A stretch of DNA of 64,000 bases from Actinoplanes lutulentus (GTDB lineage Bacteria; Actinomycetota; Actinomycetes; Mycobacteriales; Micromonosporaceae), in the NCBI RefSeq assembly GCF_003259845.1, contig NZ_QLMJ01000010.1, forward strand, positions 1 through 64,000, written 5' to 3'. This document shows, in pieces, positions 62,387-64,000 of the stretch (position 1 is its first letter; each line of letters starts with the position of its first letter). The position numbers were made by a program, and so were the translations under genes. The notes beneath the pieces were generated by a model that saw nothing but the letters and a program-made list of their open reading frames with translations, did no database searches and had not been told where the DNA came from.

Positions 62387-64000
62387 CAGATCCCGCGCCG
62401 GACCGAGAGACCGTCCTTGGCGTCGCTGAGCGAGACCACCACGACGTCACCGTCCCGGATCTCACCGCCGAGCAGCGCCTTGGCGAGCAGGTCACCGATC
62501 GTGGACTGGACCAGGCGCCGCAGCGGACGGGCGCCGTAGATCGGGTCGTACCCGTGCTCGCCCAGCCAGTCCACCGCCTCGGGTGCCACCTGGAGGTCGA
62601 GCCGGCGCTCGGCGAGCCGGCCGCGCAGCCGGGCCAGCTGGATGTCGACGATCGCGATCAGGTCCTGCTTGGTGAGCGCATGGAAGACCACGATGTCGTC
62701 GAGCCGGTTCAGGAACTCCGGCTTGAAGTGCCCCCGGACCGCGGCGAGCACCTCGTCGCGACGCTCCTCGTCACCCATCGTGAAGTCGGCGTTCGCCGAG
62801 CCGAGGTTCGACGTCAGCACCAGGATCGCGTTACGGAAGTCGACAGTGCGGCCCTGCCCGTCGGTGAGCCGGCCGTCGTCGAGCACCTGGAGCAGCAGGT
62901 CGAAGACATCCGGGTGGGCTTTCTCCACCTCGTCCAGCAGCACCACGCTGTACGGCCGGCGGCGCACCGCCTCGGTCAGCTGGCCGCCTTCCTCGTACCC
63001 GACATATCCCGGCGGCGCGCCGACCAGCCTGGCCACCGAGTGTTTCTCGCCGTACTCACTCATGTCGATGCGGACCATCGCCCGCTCGTCGTCGAAGAGG
63101 AAGCCGGCCAGGGCTTTCACCAGCTCGGTCTTGCCGACACCGGTGGGGCCGAGGAAGAGAAAACTGCCGGTGGGCCGGTCCGGGTCGGCGATGCCGGCCC
63201 GGGAACGCCGGACCGCGCTCGCGACAGCGGCCACGGCTTCGCGCTGGCCGATCACCTTGTCCAGAAGCGACTCCTCCATGCGGAGCAGCTTGGCGGTCTC
63301 ACCCTCCAGCATCCGGCCGGCCGGGATCCCGGTCCAGGCGGAGACGACCTCAGCGATGTCGTCGGCGCCGACCTCCTCCTTGACCATCGGTGGCTCGGCG
63401 CGCTCGTCCTCGGCCTCGGACGCTTCCCGGATGCCCTTCTCCAGGGCCGGGATGATCTCGTAGAGCAGCCGGGACGCCTCCAGCAGCTCGCCGTCACGCT
63501 GCGCGCGCTCCTGAGCGGCCCGCGCCTCGTCGAGGCGTTTCTTCAGCTCACCGACCCGGTTCAACCCACCGCGCTCGCGTTCCCAGCGGGCGGTCAGCGC
63601 GGTGAGCTCTTCCTCGCGGTCGGCGAGGTCGCGGTCCAGCCGCTCCAGCCGGGCCACCGACGCGGGGTCGGTCTCCTTGCTGAGCGCGAGCTTCTCCACC
63701 CGCATCCGGTCGACCTGGCGCTGGAGCTGGTCGAGCTCGACCGGCTGGGAGTCGATCTCCATCCGGAGCCGGGAGGCCGCTTCGTCGATCAGGTCGATCG
63801 CCTTGTCCGGCAGGAACCGGTCGCTGATGTACCGATCGGAGAGGCTGGCGGCCGCGACCAGCGCGGCATCGGTGATCTGCACCCGGTGGTGCGCCTCGTA
63901 ACGACCCTTGAGCCCGCGCAGGATGCCGATGGTGTCCTCGACCGTCGGCTCGCCGACGACGACCGGCTGGAAACGACGCTCCAGAGCGGGGTCCTTCTCG
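62386..64000 (-). CDS. clpB: ATP-dependent disaggregase ClpB, C-terminal part (5' end outside window)
   Basis: Hsp100 protein that rescues aggregated proteins with DnaK. The visible 537 residues start inside the first AAA+ domain (EKDPALERRFQPVVVGEPTVEDTI). The coiled-coil middle domain (LDQLQRQVDRMRVEKLALSKETD) follows, and then the second AAA+ domain with Walker A GPTGVGKTE, Walker B VVLLDEVEKAHPDVF and sensor residues. No ClpP-binding loop IGF/L is seen, and the middle domain marks it as ClpB rather than ClpA/C. The gene continues past position 64000. No HAIR or CIRCE site can be assessed because the promoter is outside. Confidence 0.95.
   Translation of the reverse strand, partial: EKDPALERRFQPVVVGEPTVEDTIGILRGLKGRYEAHHRVQITDAALVAAASLSDRYISDRFLPDKAIDLIDEAASRLRMEIDSQPVELDQLQRQVDRMRVEKLALSKETDPASVARLERLDRDLADREEELTALTARWERERGGLNRVGELKKRLDEARAAQERAQRDGELLEASRLLYEIIPALEKGIREASEAEDERAEPPMVKEEVGADDIAEVVSAWTGIPAGRMLEGETAKLLRMEESLLDKVIGQREAVAAVASAVRRSRAGIADPDRPTGSFLFLGPTGVGKTELVKALAGFLFDDERAMVRIDMSEYGEKHSVARLVGAPPGYVGYEEGGQLTEAVRRRPYSVVLLDEVEKAHPDVFDLLLQVLDDGRLTDGQGRTVDFRNAILVLTSNLGSANADFTMGDEERRDEVLAAVRGHFKPEFLNRLDDIVVFHALTKQDLIAIVDIQLARLRGRLAERRLDLQVAPEAVDWLGEHGYDPIYGARPLRRLVQSTIGDLLAKALLGGEIRDGDVVVVSLSDAKDGLSVRRGI

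Overview
This 64 kb window looks like chromosomal DNA of a high-GC actinomycete. The best fit is a member of the Micromonosporaceae close to Actinoplanes. That placement is an inference from strong GC bias, frequent GTG starts with translational overlaps, a BldC regulator beside valine dehydrogenase, a DUF3073 protein, and the purine gene order. No reference comparison was possible.

Region by region. Positions 1-300 hold the 5' end, leader and promoter of a 16S rRNA gene on the minus strand. 527-1180 is a decayed dihydrolipoamide-dehydrogenase-like pseudogene. 1299-7648 is a light-response and carotenoid locus: photolyase and phytoene synthase diverge from GGPP synthase, phytoene desaturase, IPP isomerase and a MerR/cobalamin-binding (CarH/LitR-like) regulator. 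7822-8110 carries tRNA-Glu, tRNA-Asp and tRNA-Phe. 9297-17462 is a block of secreted proteins: four paralogous RTX-repeat (Ca2+-binding) proteins and one Ig-like repeat protein. Three of the RTX genes share an upstream DNA element. 17571-26579 is mixed housekeeping, with PrsW protease, KptA, a methyltransferase, BldC and valine dehydrogenase.

26701-28018 is a compact RiPP locus: a radical SAM/SPASM enzyme overlaps a 74-residue precursor whose C-terminus is a row of aromatic-X-Asn/His triplets, as expected of a multi-cyclophane peptide. This is the most interesting system in the window. 28138-42663 holds most of purine biosynthesis (purM, purF, purL, purQ, purS, purB, purD, purA). Interspersed are sterol-carrier proteins, a trypsin-like protease and a membrane protein with a long repetitive tail. 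purC is absent from the cluster. 42665-44940 carries a lipid-kinase-like protein with a Cys cluster and a ParA/MinD-type ATPase. 44941-45647 is non-coding and rich in palindromes.

45648-52094 contains DUF3151, an ADP-ribosylglycohydrolase, a LOG-like protein, fructose-bisphosphate aldolase and an LPxTG surface protein. 52160-56034 encodes the bacterial Pnkp/Hen1 RNA repair pair. 56121-61823 carries a DedA protein, a class II aldolase, an ArsR regulator and two membrane proteins with proline/glycine-rich tails. The window ends inside clpB (minus strand).

Functionally, the carotenoid, photolyase and B12-regulator genes probably act as one light-protection regulon. The pur genes form convergent and divergent transcription units of one pathway. 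Hen1 and Pnkp seal and protect cleaved RNAs, and KptA in a separate operon also acts on RNA ends.
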